Positions 46,828 through 55,919 of a stretch of DNA of 64,000 nucleotides are shown piece by piece. The notes beneath the pieces were generated by a model. That model ran no database searches, was not told the DNA's origin, and saw only the letters and a program-made list of their open reading frames with translations. This DNA is from Pseudonocardia hierapolitana. GTDB lineage: Bacteria; Actinomycetota; Actinomycetes; Mycobacteriales; Pseudonocardiaceae. The first letter of the stretch is position 1. Each line of letters opens with the position of its first letter. Position numbers and translations under genes: made by a program. The stretch covers positions 3,906,001 to 3,970,000 of the forward strand of contig NZ_VIWU01000001.1 in NCBI RefSeq assembly GCF_007994075.1, in the 5' to 3' direction.

Positions 46828-46842
46828 GAACCGTTACGGTTC
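46828..46842. promoter_or_regulatory. LacI-type operator
   Basis: GAACCGTTACGGTTC is a perfect 7+1+7 inverted repeat ending 4 bp before the ATG of the LacI-family gene. The placement suggests autoregulation by blocking initiation. Confidence 0.6.
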
Positions 46843-46846
46843 GACG

Positions 46847-47950
46847 ATGGCCGGGCCTCCCAACGTCCGCCGTCCCGCGACTCTCGCCTCGCTCGCTGCC
46901 GAACTCGGTGTCTCGCGGACGACGGTCTCGAACGCCTACAACCGTCCTGACCAGCTCTCTGCGCCCTTGCGCGCCCGTGTGCTCGAGGCGGCGCGAAGGC
47001 TGGGTTACCCGGGGCCGGACCCGGTCGCACGATCCCTGCGCACCCGCAAGGCGGGTGCCGTCGGCCTGCTGCTCACCGAGGCGCTGTCCTACGCGTTCCG
47101 CGACCCTGCCGCCACCGGGTTCCTCGAAGGGCTCGCGCTCGCGTGCGAGCAGGCGGGTCAGGGGCTGTTGCTGGTCCCGGTCAGTCCCGACCAGGCGGAT
47201 GTCACGGCCGTGCACCAGGCGGGCGTCGACGGGTTCGTCGTCTACTCCGTGCGGGAGGACGACCCGCACTTCCTCGCCGTGCTCGAACGCCCGGTCCCCA
47301 CGGTCGTGTGCGACCAGCCGATGGGAGTTGAGGGCGTCGACCGGGTCGGCGTCGACGACAGGGCGGGGATGCTCGCGCTCACGCGGCACCTCACCGGCCT
47401 CGGTCACCGCCGGGTCGGCGTGCTCTGCATGCGCCTCGCGGCCGGCCACAACGACGGTCCGGCCAGCCCGGAGCGGCAGGCGAACGCCACCTACCCGGTG
47501 CAGCGCGACCGGCTCTCCGGCATCCGGGACGGGCTCGCCGAAGTCGGTGTCGACTGGGCGGACGTGCCGGTGCACGAGCGCTTCGAGCACAGCGTCGACG
47601 CGGGCAAGGACGCGGCCGGTGCGCTGCTCGCGGCCCATCCCGACGTCACCGCGCTGATCTGCACCTCCGACATCCTCGCCCTCGGCGCGCTGCGCCACGG
47701 CGCCGAGCGCGGCCTGGCCGTGCCCGACCAGCTCACGATCACCGGCTTCGACGGGGTGCCCGAGGCCGAGCGCGCCGGGCTCACGACCGTGCGCCAGCCC
47801 GTGCTGGAGAAGGGACGCGTGGCAGGCGAGCTGCTCCTGGAGCGTGGCGACCGCAACCGGCCGCGCCGGGTGACCCTGCCCACCGAGCTGATCGTCGGCA
47901 TGACGAGCGCCCGCCCGCGGGTGGAGGAGCGCTTCTTCTCGGGTTGGTGA
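46847..47950 (+). CDS. LacI/GalR-family transcriptional regulator
   Basis: The 367-residue regulator has the helix-turn-helix ATLASLAAELGVSRTTVSNAYNRPDQLS at residues 10-37. The sensor domain (AVGLLLTEALSYAFRDPAATGFLEGL to LTITGFDGVPEAERAGLTTVRQP) is of the type often seen in putative nucleoside or sugar regulators. No catabolic or transport operon lies beside it, so the target is probably itself and distant genes. A perfect palindrome sits just before the start. ATG 46847 was chosen because the helix-turn-helix starts shortly after it. Confidence 0.88.
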   Translation: MAGPPNVRRPATLASLAAELGVSRTTVSNAYNRPDQLSAPLRARVLEAARRLGYPGPDPVARSLRTRKAGAVGLLLTEALSYAFRDPAATGFLEGLALACEQAGQGLLLVPVSPDQADVTAVHQAGVDGFVVYSVREDDPHFLAVLERPVPTVVCDQPMGVEGVDRVGVDDRAGMLALTRHLTGLGHRRVGVLCMRLAAGHNDGPASPERQANATYPVQRDRLSGIRDGLAEVGVDWADVPVHERFEHSVDAGKDAAGALLAAHPDVTALICTSDILALGALRHGAERGLAVPDQLTITGFDGVPEAERAGLTTVRQPVLEKGRVAGELLLERGDRNRPRRVTLPTELIVGMTSARPRVEERFFSGW

Positions 47951-47959
47951 CGCCTCTGT

Positions 47960-48018
47960 TTCCGACGAACGGCGCGTTCGTCGGATAGGTACCGACGAGC
48001 GCGCCGTTCGTCGGATCA
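47960..48018. repeat. Intergenic inverted-repeat element, copy 2 (compact)
   Basis: CCGACGAACGGCGCG near the left end and CGCGCCGTTCGTCGG near the right end are perfect 15-bp complements. Between them is CGTCGGATAGGTACCGACGA, also present in copy 1 (273-391). It lies between the convergent LacI and TetR genes and contains the TetR stop codon. It probably works as a bidirectional terminator. Confidence 0.7.
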
Positions 48019-48576
48019 GGGCGGGGGGCGGAGGCGGGCCGTCACCGCGCGCGCCACCTCGGCCACGTCCGCATCGGCCTTCAGCGGCACCGCGCCTTCC
48101 AGGATCAGGGCGGCCAGGCCGTGCACCAGGGACCACGCGGCAAGCGCCGTGGTGTCGGCGTCGCGCGTGCTGCCGGCCTCGAACCGCTGCACGCCGGATC
48201 GCATCTCGGCACGCGCCCGCGACATGGCGGCCTCCAGCTCGGGGTCGTCGGCGCGGGCCAGGCCGGGCGCCCGCATCACGGCGAAGTGGGCCGGGTGCGA
48301 CGTGGCGAACACGACGTAGGCGACGCCGAGCTCGGCGAACTCGCCCTCGTTCGCGGCCGCCTCCCGCAGCGCGTCGGCGAGCAGCGACCACCCCTCGGCG
48401 GCGAGCGCCGTGAGCAGGGCGGTCTTGTCGGGGAAGTGGTGGGTCGGGGCGGCGTGCGAGACGCCGGCGCGGCGCGCGACGTCACGCAGGCTCAGCGCGG
48501 CCGGGCCCTGCTCCCCGATGGCCTCGAGCGCGGTGTCGAGCAGGGCGCGGCGCAGGTCACCGTGGTGGTAGGGCAC
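48016..48576 (-). CDS. TetR-family transcriptional regulator
   Basis: The 186-residue regulator has the N-terminal helix-turn-helix SLRDVARRAGVSHAAPTHHFPDKTALL (residues 28-54). The C-terminal domain is of the WHG/TetR_C_33 type (FAVMRAPGLARADDPELEAAM; AWSLVHGLAALILEGAV). It is divergent from the DUF3291-like gene, with two matching 17-bp operators between them, so repression of that gene and of itself is very likely. The ligand is unknown. The stop codon lies in the adjacent repeat. Confidence 0.9.
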   Translation of the reverse strand: MPYHHGDLRRALLDTALEAIGEQGPAALSLRDVARRAGVSHAAPTHHFPDKTALLTALAAEGWSLLADALREAAANEGEFAELGVAYVVFATSHPAHFAVMRAPGLARADDPELEAAMSRARAEMRSGVQRFEAGSTRDADTTALAAWSLVHGLAALILEGAVPLKADADVAEVARAVTARLRPPP

Positions 48577-48595
48577 GCCAACACCCTACCGCAGG

Positions 48596-48612
48596 TCTTG
48601 CCATTGACAAGA
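48596..48612. promoter_or_regulatory. TetR operator 1
   Basis: TCTTGCCATTGACAAGA is a near-perfect palindrome. Its centre is 33 bp from that of the second copy at 48629-48645, with which it shares TCTTG..CA..G.CAAGA. It is positioned over the TetR gene promoter. Confidence 0.75.
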
Positions 48613-48628
48613 TGCGCGGCCGAAGGCA

Positions 48629-48645
48629 TCTTGTCAGCGACAAGA
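48629..48645. promoter_or_regulatory. TetR operator 2
   Basis: TCTTGTCAGCGACAAGA is a perfect 7+3+7 inverted repeat located 15 bp before the GTG of the DUF3291-like gene. Together with operator 1 it suggests binding of two TetR dimers about three helical turns apart. Confidence 0.8.
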
Positions 48646-48660
48646 CCGAAGGAGCGTGCC

Positions 48661-49014
48661 GTGCCCACCCTGCCCTGGATCCCCGCCGCGCAGGCCGCGC
48701 CCACGAGCGAGGTGGTCGTGATGGCCTCCCGCTTCCGCGTGCGCGGCCTCCGCCACGTCCTGCTGTTCTTCATCGACTCCATGCGCGTGCTCGCGCAGAT
48801 GCGCAAGGCCGACGGCGCGGTCGGGGTCTCGCTGGTCGCCCACCCGCTGCGCCGCGAGTTCGCCACGCTCAGCGCATGGCGCGACCGGGCGGCGCTGGAC
48901 GCCGCCGTGCGCGGCGAACCGCACCGATCGGTGATGCGTCGCCAGCGCGCGGCGATGGCCGACTCGGCGTTCCGGTTCTGGACGACGCCCGCCGAATCCC
49001 TCCCGCTGACCTGA
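48661..49014 (+). CDS. DUF3291 / monooxygenase-like protein
   Basis: The 117-residue protein has the antiparallel ferredoxin-like pattern of spheroidene-monooxygenase or DUF3291-type dimeric proteins (MASRFRVRGLRHVLLFFIDSMRVLAQMRK and VSLVAHPLRREFATLSAWRDRAALDAAVRGEPHR). No catalytic residues are obvious. The start is GTG 48661, with AAGGAGCGTGCC upstream. It is probably derepressed when the divergent TetR regulator binds its ligand. Confidence 0.7.
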   Translation: MPTLPWIPAAQAAPTSEVVVMASRFRVRGLRHVLLFFIDSMRVLAQMRKADGAVGVSLVAHPLRREFATLSAWRDRAALDAAVRGEPHRSVMRRQRAAMADSAFRFWTTPAESLPLT

Positions 49015-49080
49015 AAGGAAGCCGACCGGCGCCTGGCGACCGCCGACCCCGCGTGATCGTCGCGTGGGTGTCTCCGCTGA

Positions 49081-49914
49081 TCAGCCGGCCAGCCCGCGGA
49101 GCAATCCCTCCAGATCCCGTTCGCCGTCGCGAGTCTGGGCGCCGTGCGACAGTCCGCCCCGGATCAACCGCTCGGCCGCGGGTCGAACGACCTGGCCTGC
49201 CCAGGCGTCGTGTTCTCGCAGCAAGCCCTCCGACAGGTCGTCCGGAAGGATGGCGCGCTTGGCCGCGGCGACGACTCCCTCGGGCAGTGCGGCGATGTTG
49301 CGGGCGAGTCGGTCGACAACGTCGTCGAGCTCTTCGGCGGGGACGGCCCGGTTGACCCAGCCGTAGCGCTCGGCGGTCTCCGCGTCGTACAGGTCGGCCC
49401 CGAGCACCACCTCCAGAGCACGGTGCCGGCCAACCCGACCGGCGAGGTACTGGGTGCCTCCGCCGCCGGGGACGATGCCCATGAGGGCCTCGATCTGGCC
49501 GAGCCCGGCGCGGCCGATCGCTGCGAAAGCCATGTCCGCGGCCACGACGAACTCCGCCCCTCCGCCCCGCGCCAGGCCTGCGAGCTTGACGATCGTCACC
49601 TGCGGCTGGTGCCGCAACTGTTCCCCGAGGGCTTGGAAGACGTTGACGCCTTCTGGTGCGTCGGCCGCGAGCTCGTCGAAGGCGTCCGGCGCGTCGACGA
49701 GGGACATGTCGACATGGGCGATGAAGAAGTCCGGGTCGGCGCTGTCGAACACGATCACCCGGACCGACTCGTCGTCCCGCAGCGCCCTCAGCAGATCCAT
49801 GAGGTCGGACATGAGGGCGACATCCAGGACGTTGACGGGCGGGTTGTCGAGGGTGACCCGGACGATGCCGGCCTCGCGGCTCACCCGCAGGGTCGCAAAG
49901 GCGCCGTCGTGCAT
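49081..49914 (-). CDS. Enoyl-CoA hydratase/isomerase-family protein
   Basis: The 277-residue crotonase-fold protein has VTLDNPPVNVLD (about residue 20), an oxyanion-hole-like stretch GLARGGGAEFVVAADMAFA in place of the usual A-x-x-x-GGG-E-L, and IVPGGGGTQYLAGRVGRHRALEVVL. The catalytic acid at the GGG-AE site is Glu, while the second acid is Gly-rich (IVPGGGG), so hydratase activity is uncertain. ATG 49914 is supported by GGAG eight bases upstream; ATG 49944 has no ribosome-binding site. It is divergent from the HxlR gene. Confidence 0.85.
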   Translation of the reverse strand: MHDGAFATLRVSREAGIVRVTLDNPPVNVLDVALMSDLMDLLRALRDDESVRVIVFDSADPDFFIAHVDMSLVDAPDAFDELAADAPEGVNVFQALGEQLRHQPQVTIVKLAGLARGGGAEFVVAADMAFAAIGRAGLGQIEALMGIVPGGGGTQYLAGRVGRHRALEVVLGADLYDAETAERYGWVNRAVPAEELDDVVDRLARNIAALPEGVVAAAKRAILPDDLSEGLLREHDAWAGQVVRPAAERLIRGGLSHGAQTRDGERDLEGLLRGLAG

Positions 49915-50036
49915 GAAGATCTCCGATCCGTACCAGGCAGGCATCTAGGTTCCCGATGTATACCTAGACTGTGGCGGCGGACGATCAACGTCAATAACGC
50001 ACTTTCGGCATCGCAAGGATCGCGGAGGATACCGAC

Positions 50037-50423
50037 ATGGCTGTTCCCGGCCCGGACACCGGCATCGTCTACCGGGCCGACTGCCCCAGCCGCCCGATCC
50101 TCGACCAGATCGCCGACAAGTGGTCGATGATGGTGATGGCCGTCCTCGACAGACCCCGCCGGTTCAACGACATCAAGCGCCGCCTCGAGGGCGTGACCCA
50201 GCGGGTCCTGACACAGACCCTGCGCCGCCTGGAACGCAACGGCATGATCGAGCGGCACGTGCTGCCCACCTCACCGGTCGGGGTCGAGTACTCGCTCACC
50301 TCGCTCGGCGAATCCCTGCGGGAGCCGTTCGGTCATCTGTACGACTGGACCGTCGGCCACGCCGACGAGATCCAGGAGTGCCAGCAGAACTACGACCGGC
50401 GTCTTCGTGCTGAACGGCCGTAG
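50037..50423 (+). CDS. HxlR-family transcriptional regulator
   Basis: The 128-residue winged-helix protein has the family pattern: Cys15 before RPILDQIADKWSMMVMAVL, RFNDIKRRLEGVTQRVLTQTLRRLERNGMIER and GVEYSLTSLGESL. Cys15 is the position used for redox or electrophile sensing in some members. A GTATAC-centred motif (about 49961) lies in the divergent intergenic region with the crotonase gene, which is the likely target. Confidence 0.9.
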   Translation: MAVPGPDTGIVYRADCPSRPILDQIADKWSMMVMAVLDRPRRFNDIKRRLEGVTQRVLTQTLRRLERNGMIERHVLPTSPVGVEYSLTSLGESLREPFGHLYDWTVGHADEIQECQQNYDRRLRAERP

Positions 50424-50433
50424 TTCCCCGTGA

Positions 50434-51189
50434 TCAGGATCCGGAGCGGCGGGCCTCGACCAGCTGCTGCAGCAGCGTGGTGATGTCGGGTGGTGCGTCC
50501 ACCCGGTGCTGCGCGGCCGTGTCGCCGGGGCCGACCTTCACACCCACGTCGCCGGGCCGCAGCCGGGCGAACGCCGTCTCGTCGGTGACGTCGTCGCCTG
50601 CGAACAGCACGGCATCGGCCGCCTCGCGCTCGCGCAGCAGGTCGAGCGCCGCGCCCTTGTCCATCCGCGCGACGGACAGGTCGAGCACCGCCTTGCCCGG
50701 GGTGGCCTCGATCCCGTCCCAGGTGGCCGGGCCGGCCCGCACGGCGTCGAGCACGCGGGTGCCCACCTCGGGCGGCGCGTTCCGGACGTGCACGGCCACG
50801 CCGGCGGGTTTCGCCTCCAGCGTGACCCCCGGCTGCCCGCCGACGAGCTCTCGCAGCTCGGCCGCCAGGTGATCGAGACGCGCGCGTTGCTCCTCGTCGA
50901 GCAGGGCGGAGCCGTCGTCGTCGAACTCGCTGCCGTGGCTGCCGATCAGTCGGACCGGGCTGCCGAAGCCGGAGACGGCGGCCAGGTCGGCCCGGCCGCG
51001 GCCGGACAGCAGCGCGACGGTGGTGTCGGGCAGGGCCACCAGCTCCTCGATCGCCGCCGCGCTCTCCGGGAGCGGCCGCGCGTCCGACGGGACGGAGACG
51101 ATCGGGGCGAGCACCCCGTCGAAGTCCAGGGCCACGATCAGCCGGGGAACGCGGGCGAGCGCCTGCACGGCCCCGTGGAGGTCGGTCAT
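50434..51189 (-). CDS. otsB: Trehalose-6-phosphate phosphatase
   Basis: OtsB converts trehalose-6-phosphate to trehalose. The 251-residue HAD-type phosphatase has motif I ALDFDGVLAPI (nucleophile Asp), motif II LLSGRGRADLA, motif III lysine region EATPGKAVLDLSV, and motif IV FAGDDVTDETAFARL. It lies 2 bp downstream of otsA, so the two-step OtsA-OtsB route is complete. In this order trehalose is made from UDP- or GDP-glucose. Confidence 0.95.
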   Translation of the reverse strand: MTDLHGAVQALARVPRLIVALDFDGVLAPIVSVPSDARPLPESAAAIEELVALPDTTVALLSGRGRADLAAVSGFGSPVRLIGSHGSEFDDDGSALLDEEQRARLDHLAAELRELVGGQPGVTLEAKPAGVAVHVRNAPPEVGTRVLDAVRAGPATWDGIEATPGKAVLDLSVARMDKGAALDLLREREAADAVLFAGDDVTDETAFARLRPGDVGVKVGPGDTAAQHRVDAPPDITTLLQQLVEARRSGS

Positions 51190-51191
51190 CG

Positions 51192-52613
51192 TCACGCCTT
51201 GTCGCTGGGCGGGAGCCCGAGCGCGTCGAGGAAGGTGCGCGCCCACCGGTCGACGTCGTGGTTCAGCACCTGGCGGCGCAGCGCCCGCATCCGCCTGCGG
51301 CCCTCGTCCGGATCCAGGGTGAGGGCGTTGTGGAGCGCGTTCTTGACACCGTCGGTGTCGTGCGGGTTGACCAGCAGCGCGTCCTTGAGCTCGAGGGCGG
51401 CGCCGGCGAACTCCGACAGCACCAGGGCGCCGCCGTTGTCGTGGCGGCACGCCACGTACTCCTTGGCGACGAGGTTCATCCCGTCGCGGAGCGGGGTGAC
51501 GAGCATGACGTCGGCCGCCACGAAGAATGCGACCAGCTCCTCCCGTGGCAGCGACTGGTGCAGGTAGTGCACCGCGGGGTGCCCGACCCGCGCGTACTCG
51601 CCGTTGATGCGGCCGACGGCCTGCTCGATGTCGTTGCGCATCTTCTGGTAGTGCTCGACGCGCTCGCGGCTCGGCGTGGCCAGCTGGATCATCACGGTGT
51701 CCTCGGGACTGATCCGGCCCTCCACGAGCAGCTCCTCGAAGGCCCGCAGCCGGACGTCGATGCCCTTGGTGTAGTCCAGCCGGTCGACGCCGAGGACGAC
51801 GCGCTTCGGGTCGCCGAGGTCGGCGCGGATCTGCTTCGCCCGCTCCAGCACCTCGGGGCTGCGCGACATCCGGTCGAGGTTGGCGGAGTCGATCGAGATC
51901 GGGAACGCCCCGAGCTTGACCGTGCGGTCGCCGACGACGACCTCGGTGCGCCCGTGGCCAGGGCTCGCGCCGGCGAGCCTCGTGGCCAACCAGCGGAAGT
52001 TGCGGGCGCCGCCGGGGGTGTGGAAGCCGACGAGGTCGGCGCCGAGGAGACCCTCCACGATGCGCCTGCGCCACGGGAGCTGCATGAACAGCTCGGTGGG
52101 CGGGAAGGGGATGTGCAGGAAGAACCCGATCCGCAGATCGGGGCGCAGCTCGCGCAGCGCCGCCGGGAGCAGCTGGAGCTGGTAGTCCTGCACCCAGACC
52201 GTGGCACCCTTCGCCGCGACCCGCGCCACGACCTCCGCGAACCGCTGGTTGACCCGCACGTACGTCTGCCACCAGTGGCGGTGGAACGCGGGCGGGGCGA
52301 CCACGTCGTGGTAGAGCGGCCAGAGCGTGCCGTTCGAGAAGCCCTCGTAGTACTCCTCGACCTCCTGCGCCGCCAGGCGCACGGGGTGCAGGTGCAGGCC
52401 GTCCTCGACGAGCGGCTCGACGTCGGCGTCGGCCAGGCCCGGCCAGCCCACCCACGCGCCGTCGCGGCTGCGCAGCATCGGTTCGAGAGCCGTGACGAGG
52501 CCACCCGGGCTGCGCTTCCAACGCTGGGAGCCGTCGGGCAGCTTCTCCAGGTCGACCGGTAGCCGGTTGGCCACGACCACGAAATCGGCGGACTGCGCGG
52601 TGCCGGACGGCAT
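51192..52613 (-). CDS. otsA: Alpha,alpha-trehalose-phosphate synthase
   Basis: The 473-residue GT20 enzyme joins NDP-glucose and glucose-6-phosphate. Visible blocks are [10 protein letters not shown] (residues 12-21), [48 protein letters not shown] and [13 protein letters not shown], covering the donor and acceptor sites. The start is ATG 52613. Trehalose is both a stress solute and a cell-wall lipid precursor in this group. Confidence 0.96.
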   Translation of the reverse strand: MPSGTAQSADFVVVANRLPVDLEKLPDGSQRWKRSPGGLVTALEPMLRSRDGAWVGWPGLADADVEPLVEDGLHLHPVRLAAQEVEEYYEGFSNGTLWPLYHDVVAPPAFHRHWWQTYVRVNQRFAEVVARVAAKGATVWVQDYQLQLLPAALRELRPDLRIGFFLHIPFPPTELFMQLPWRRRIVEGLLGADLVGFHTPGGARNFRWLATRLAGASPGHGRTEVVVGDRTVKLGAFPISIDSANLDRMSRSPEVLERAKQIRADLGDPKRVVLGVDRLDYTKGIDVRLRAFEELLVEGRISPEDTVMIQLATPSRERVEHYQKMRNDIEQAVGRINGEYARVGHPAVHYLHQSLPREELVAFFVAADVMLVTPLRDGMNLVAKEYVACRHDNGGALVLSEFAGAALELKDALLVNPHDTDGVKNALHNALTLDPDEGRRRMRALRRQVLNHDVDRWARTFLDALGLPPSDKA

Positions 52614-52717
52614 GTTCCTCCTCGTGCGACCTGAGCGAGCTTGCGAGCGAAGCAATGTCACAGCGCATCGCGAAGCGCCGGCCGAGCGCAGCGAGGCCGT
52701 GCACTGAGCACATGAGC

Positions 52718-54130
52718 CTACTGCCGCTCGGCCTCCGATGGCGCCGTTTCGACGATGGTGGGTATGGCGGGACGGCGCGGTCGCGCCACGAAGTCGCCGA
52801 ACGCGACGCCCGCGGCCAGTGCGAGCCCGATGCCGAGCGCGACCGTGACGGTGACCAGGCCGTCGGCCAGACCCTCGACGGCGAGCTGGTAGAAGCCGCG
52901 GTAGGCGGTGAATCCCGGCAGCAGCGGGGTGATGCCGGCGAGCGTGACGACGAGCGGTGAGATGCCTCCGGCCCTGCGCAGCAGCCCTGTCGCGATCCCC
53001 ACCACGACCGCGGCCGCGCCGGTGGCCGCGACCGGCCCGACCGCCAGGACCTGGGTGAGCGCCCCGTACGTGCCCCAGCCGGCCGCGCCGGCCAGACCCG
53101 CGGCGAGCAGCGGCCGCCACCGCGCGTAACCGGCCAGCGAGAAGGATGCCGCCGCCAGCGCCGCGGCCAGCAGGGAGAGGCTGAACCGGCCCGCGCCGGT
53201 GGGCAGCTCGCCTGCCACCTCGAGCGCGACCCCGAACGTGAACCCGATCTTCAGCGCGAGCACGACGCCGGTGAGCAGGCCCGCGGAGAGCAGCGCGATC
53301 TCCATCACCCGGCCCGCGGACGTGACGTAGTAGCTCGAGATCGCGTCCTGCACCGTGCCGACGACCGACAGGCCCGACAGCAACACCGTGATGCTCGCCG
53401 CCACCACGAGCGATGGTCGGGTGCCCGGCGGGATCACGCCCGCCGCGAACAGCGCCAGCGTGGCGCCGGTGGCGACCAGCCCGCCGACCACCTGCCGGAA
53501 GAACGAGGGCAGCCCCCAGCGGTTGAGCAGCCGGCCGAGCCGGTCGATGAGACCGGTGACGAGGAACGCCGCCAGGGCGGTGATCGGCGCGGCGCCGAGG
53601 AGGAGCGCGACGGACGCGGCGAGCCCGGCCCAGCCGGCCGTGGCGACCCATCGCGGGTACGGGTGCGGGGCGCTGACCGCCTCGGAGAGCGCGGCCGACG
53701 CCGACTCCACGTCGAGCTCGGCCCGCTCCACCCGCTGGACGATCTCGGCGACCTCCTCCAGCCGCGTCAGGTCGAGCGCGCGATAGCGGACCAGCCGCAT
53801 GGACGTGACCGGCGCAGCCGCCATGCCCCGGTGGCAGCACATGCTGATCGAGCTGAACGTGATGTCGACGTCGACGGCCGAGAGCCCGGCCGTCGAGGCC
53901 AGCCGGATCATCGTCTGCGTCGTCTCGTCCACGCTCTCGCCGCTCGAGAGCAGCACCTCGCCCACGCGCATGCACAGGTCGAGCACCTGCTGCACGCGCG
54001 CGTCGTCCGGCACGCTGGGACCGAGCGGCCGCATCAGCTGCATCGTGGGCGGCCCGGCGTGCAGCAGGCCGTGCGCCTCGCGGCGGAGGGCGGTGCGGAC
54101 CCGGCGGGTGAACCGTTCGCCTGGCGTCAT
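52718..54130 (-). CDS. Threonine/serine exporter family protein (ThrE type)
   Basis: The 470-residue protein has a cytoplasmic N-terminal domain (DUF1212/Thr[27 protein letters not shown] and [11 protein letters not shown]) followed by about ten transmembrane helices (ThrE plus ThrE_2 halves). This is the single-polypeptide arrangement of Corynebacterium ThrE, which exports threonine and serine. ATG 54130 was chosen; an upstream ATG at 54196 adds a basic non-conserved stretch. A tRNA-Thr gene lies 98 bp upstream on the other strand. Confidence 0.88.
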   Translation of the reverse strand: MTPGERFTRRVRTALRREAHGLLHAGPPTMQLMRPLGPSVPDDARVQQVLDLCMRVGEVLLSSGESVDETTQTMIRLASTAGLSAVDVDITFSSISMCCHRGMAAAPVTSMRLVRYRALDLTRLEEVAEIVQRVERAELDVESASAALSEAVSAPHPYPRWVATAGWAGLAASVALLLGAAPITALAAFLVTGLIDRLGRLLNRWGLPSFFRQVVGGLVATGATLALFAAGVIPPGTRPSLVVAASITVLLSGLSVVGTVQDAISSYYVTSAGRVMEIALLSAGLLTGVVLALKIGFTFGVALEVAGELPTGAGRFSLSLLAAALAAASFSLAGYARWRPLLAAGLAGAAGWGTYGALTQVLAVGPVAATGAAAVVVGIATGLLRRAGGISPLVVTLAGITPLLPGFTAYRGFYQLAVEGLADGLVTVTVALGIGLALAAGVAFGDFVARPRRPAIPTIVETAPSEAERQ

Positions 54131-54227
54131 CCGGGGACCGCACCCCCGGTTGCGGCGATCGACTGCGGCATGCCGCCCAGGGTAGGTGGGGCTCACGATC
54201 GCGCGACTAGGATGGCGGCGGTAACCG

Positions 54228-54302
54228 GCCGGTGTAGCTCAGTGGTAGAGCAACCGCCTTGTAAGCGGTAGGTCGTCGGTTCGATCCCGACCTCCGGCTC
54301 CA
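54228..54302 (+). tRNA. tRNA-Thr, anticodon TGT
   Basis: The sequence folds as a complete tRNA: acceptor GCCGGTG paired with CTCCGGC (one U-U mismatch at the sixth pair), a D arm with AGCTCAGTGGTAGAGCA, anticodon loop CTTGTAA (TGT, Thr), T arm GTCGG-TTCGATC-CCGAC, and an encoded CCA end. Confidence 0.96.
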
Positions 54303-54539
54303 CAGCCCTCTGCTGGGGCAGGGGCTACGCCCGGCCCGCAATCGGCGCGCGGGGTCCTGGTGACCACGCCCAGGGTTCGTCGAAGAGGGCGACGCCGTTT
54401 CCCGCGCCGAGTGACCGCAGCAGGCAGGCTGAGCGCGTGGGTATGGCGCCCCCGTTCCGGCCATCGTCGCTGCCCGCGCTCTTCCGCCGGCGGTGAACAC
54501 GCGCCCGGCCGGGCTCGACGATCAGTACCGTCCGGACCC

Positions 54540-55271
54540 ATGACGACGGTCACGACGCGCACGGTCGAGTACCCGGCCGATGGCATGACGATGATCGGGC
54601 ACCTCGCGCTCCCCGCCGGTGTCGACCGCCGGCCCGCGGTCCTGCTCGGGCCCGAGGGGACGGGGATCGACGACGTCCAGCGCCGACGGGCCGACGCCCT
54701 CGCTGAGCTGGGATACGTGGCACTGGCCTTCGACATCCACGGCGGGCGCTGGTTCACCGACCCTCAGGAGATGTTGGCGCGCTGCATGCCGCTGCTCGCC
54801 GACCCCGATCGGATGCGGGGCATCGGCCACGCGGCACTCGACGTGCTGTGTGCCGAACCGCGGACCGACCCCGACCGGATCGCCGCCATCGGCTACGGCA
54901 CCGGGGGAGCCATCGCGCTGGAACTCGGGCGTGACGGCGTCGAGCTGCGCGCGATCGCGACGGTCAACGGGCTGATCACGGGCCGACCGGGCGAAGCGGC
55001 GCGCATCCGCTGCCCGGTGTGGGCCGGGGTCGGGTCGGAGGACCCCATCCAGCCGCCCGCGCAACGGGACGCGTTCGCTGCCGAGATGCAGGCCGCCGGC
55101 GTCGACTGGCGCATGGTCGTCTACGGCGGCGCTCTGCACGCTTTTCACCACCCGATGACGCGGACCGACCAGACTCTGCTCCCCGGCGTCGGCCACCACC
55201 CGCGGCACGCCCAGCGGGCCTGGCGCGACGTCGTCGCGCTGCTCGCCGAGTGCCTGCCCGTTTCGGAGTGA
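54540..55271 (+). CDS. Dienelactone-hydrolase-like protein lacking the nucleophile
   Basis: The 243-residue alpha/beta protein follows the dienelactone hydrolase layout: GHLALPAGVDRRPAVLLGPEG, FDIHGG, DPDRIAAIGYGTGG, GSEDPIQPPAQRDAF (acid Asp) and GALHAFHHP (His). The elbow is normally G-x-C-x-G-G, but here it is GYGTGG, so the nucleophilic Cys/Ser is replaced by Gly. It may be a non-hydrolytic relative or use another residue. Its start at 54540 has only a weak ribosome-binding site. Confidence 0.8.
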   Translation: MTTVTTRTVEYPADGMTMIGHLALPAGVDRRPAVLLGPEGTGIDDVQRRRADALAELGYVALAFDIHGGRWFTDPQEMLARCMPLLADPDRMRGIGHAALDVLCAEPRTDPDRIAAIGYGTGGAIALELGRDGVELRAIATVNGLITGRPGEAARIRCPVWAGVGSEDPIQPPAQRDAFAAEMQAAGVDWRMVVYGGALHAFHHPMTRTDQTLLPGVGHHPRHAQRAWRDVVALLAECLPVSE

Positions 55272-55388
55272 GCCGGCGCAGCTCGAATCCAGCCATCCGA
55301 GATGGGCCGGCACGCTGCGCTCGGCCCCTCGTCCTGCGGGCGACCGTCGGGGCGCACCGTCGAGCCCTCGACAGCCGTGTCGGTCAGA

Positions 55389-55919
55389 TCAGCCCTCCCG
55401 GAACAGTTGGTTCTCGGTGCCGCTGAGCTGCTGCAGGTTGAGGTTGTTGAAGCTGGTGATCGCGAGACCCTTCGGCTTGCCGAAGTAGGTCGTGTAGCTC
55501 TCGTGTCCACCGGGTTGGGGCGTGATGCGCCACTCGTTGTGCGCGCGGTTCGTCAGGTTGCACTCGCCCATGGTGACCTTGCTGATCAGCGACGACTGCT
55601 GTGGCGCGAAGACGCAGCGTCCGCTGGCGACGTTCTCGAGTCGCACGATAGAGCCGTCGACCGTGCGATAGTCCTTGATCCACTTCTCGTCGTCGCTGTT
55701 GTTCCGGAAACCCAGGGTCAAGGTGCCGAAGCTGTCTTCCAGGACCTGGCCCTGCTTGTTGATCAAGGTGACCACCCGGTCCGGCGGAACCTGGTTGGCG
55801 CCGGGCGTGGTCATCGCGGCCGAGGCGGCGCCCGCCGCGGGACTGAGCAAGGCGGACCCGGCGAGCGCGGACGCGGCGAGGAACTTGGCGATCAACCGAC
55901 TGCGCCGATTGGCGAGCAT
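55389..55919 (-). CDS. Secreted beta-trefoil (ricin-B-like) protein
   Basis: The 176-residue protein has a clear Sec signal peptide (basic start MLANRRSRLIAK, hydrophobic AASALAGSALLSPAAG, likely cleavage near residue 33). Its mature domain has trefoil-like repeats (VVTLINKQGQVLEDSFG, IVRLENVASGRCVFAPQ, EWRITPQPGG). It is probably a small exported carbohydrate- or surface-binding protein. There is no enzymatic domain. The ribosome-binding site GGAGGGAATCAC precedes ATG 55919. The family assignment is tentative. Confidence 0.7.
   Translation of the reverse strand: MLANRRSRLIAKFLAASALAGSALLSPAAGAASAAMTTPGANQVPPDRVVTLINKQGQVLEDSFGTLTLGFRNNSDDEKWIKDYRTVDGSIVRLENVASGRCVFAPQQSSLISKVTMGECNLTNRAHNEWRITPQPGGHESYTTYFGKPKGLAITSFNNLNLQQLSGTENQLFREG

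Noticed and set aside
50434..52713. Fused OtsB-OtsA polypeptide
   Set aside because: OtsA is in a different frame, and separate starts and stops (51189/51192) fit both families.
52614..52717. GCGAGC/GCGAAG-rich gap upstream of otsA as another copy of the leader element
   Set aside because: It shares only short GAGCGAA-like words; the stem, 48-nt loop and flank blocks of copies A and B are missing.
54130..54302. tRNA-Thr next to a Thr/Ser exporter as a regulatory pairing or attachment site
   Set aside because: The genes are divergent and separated, no T-box leader is visible, and no duplicated tRNA 3' end was found that would mark an att site.
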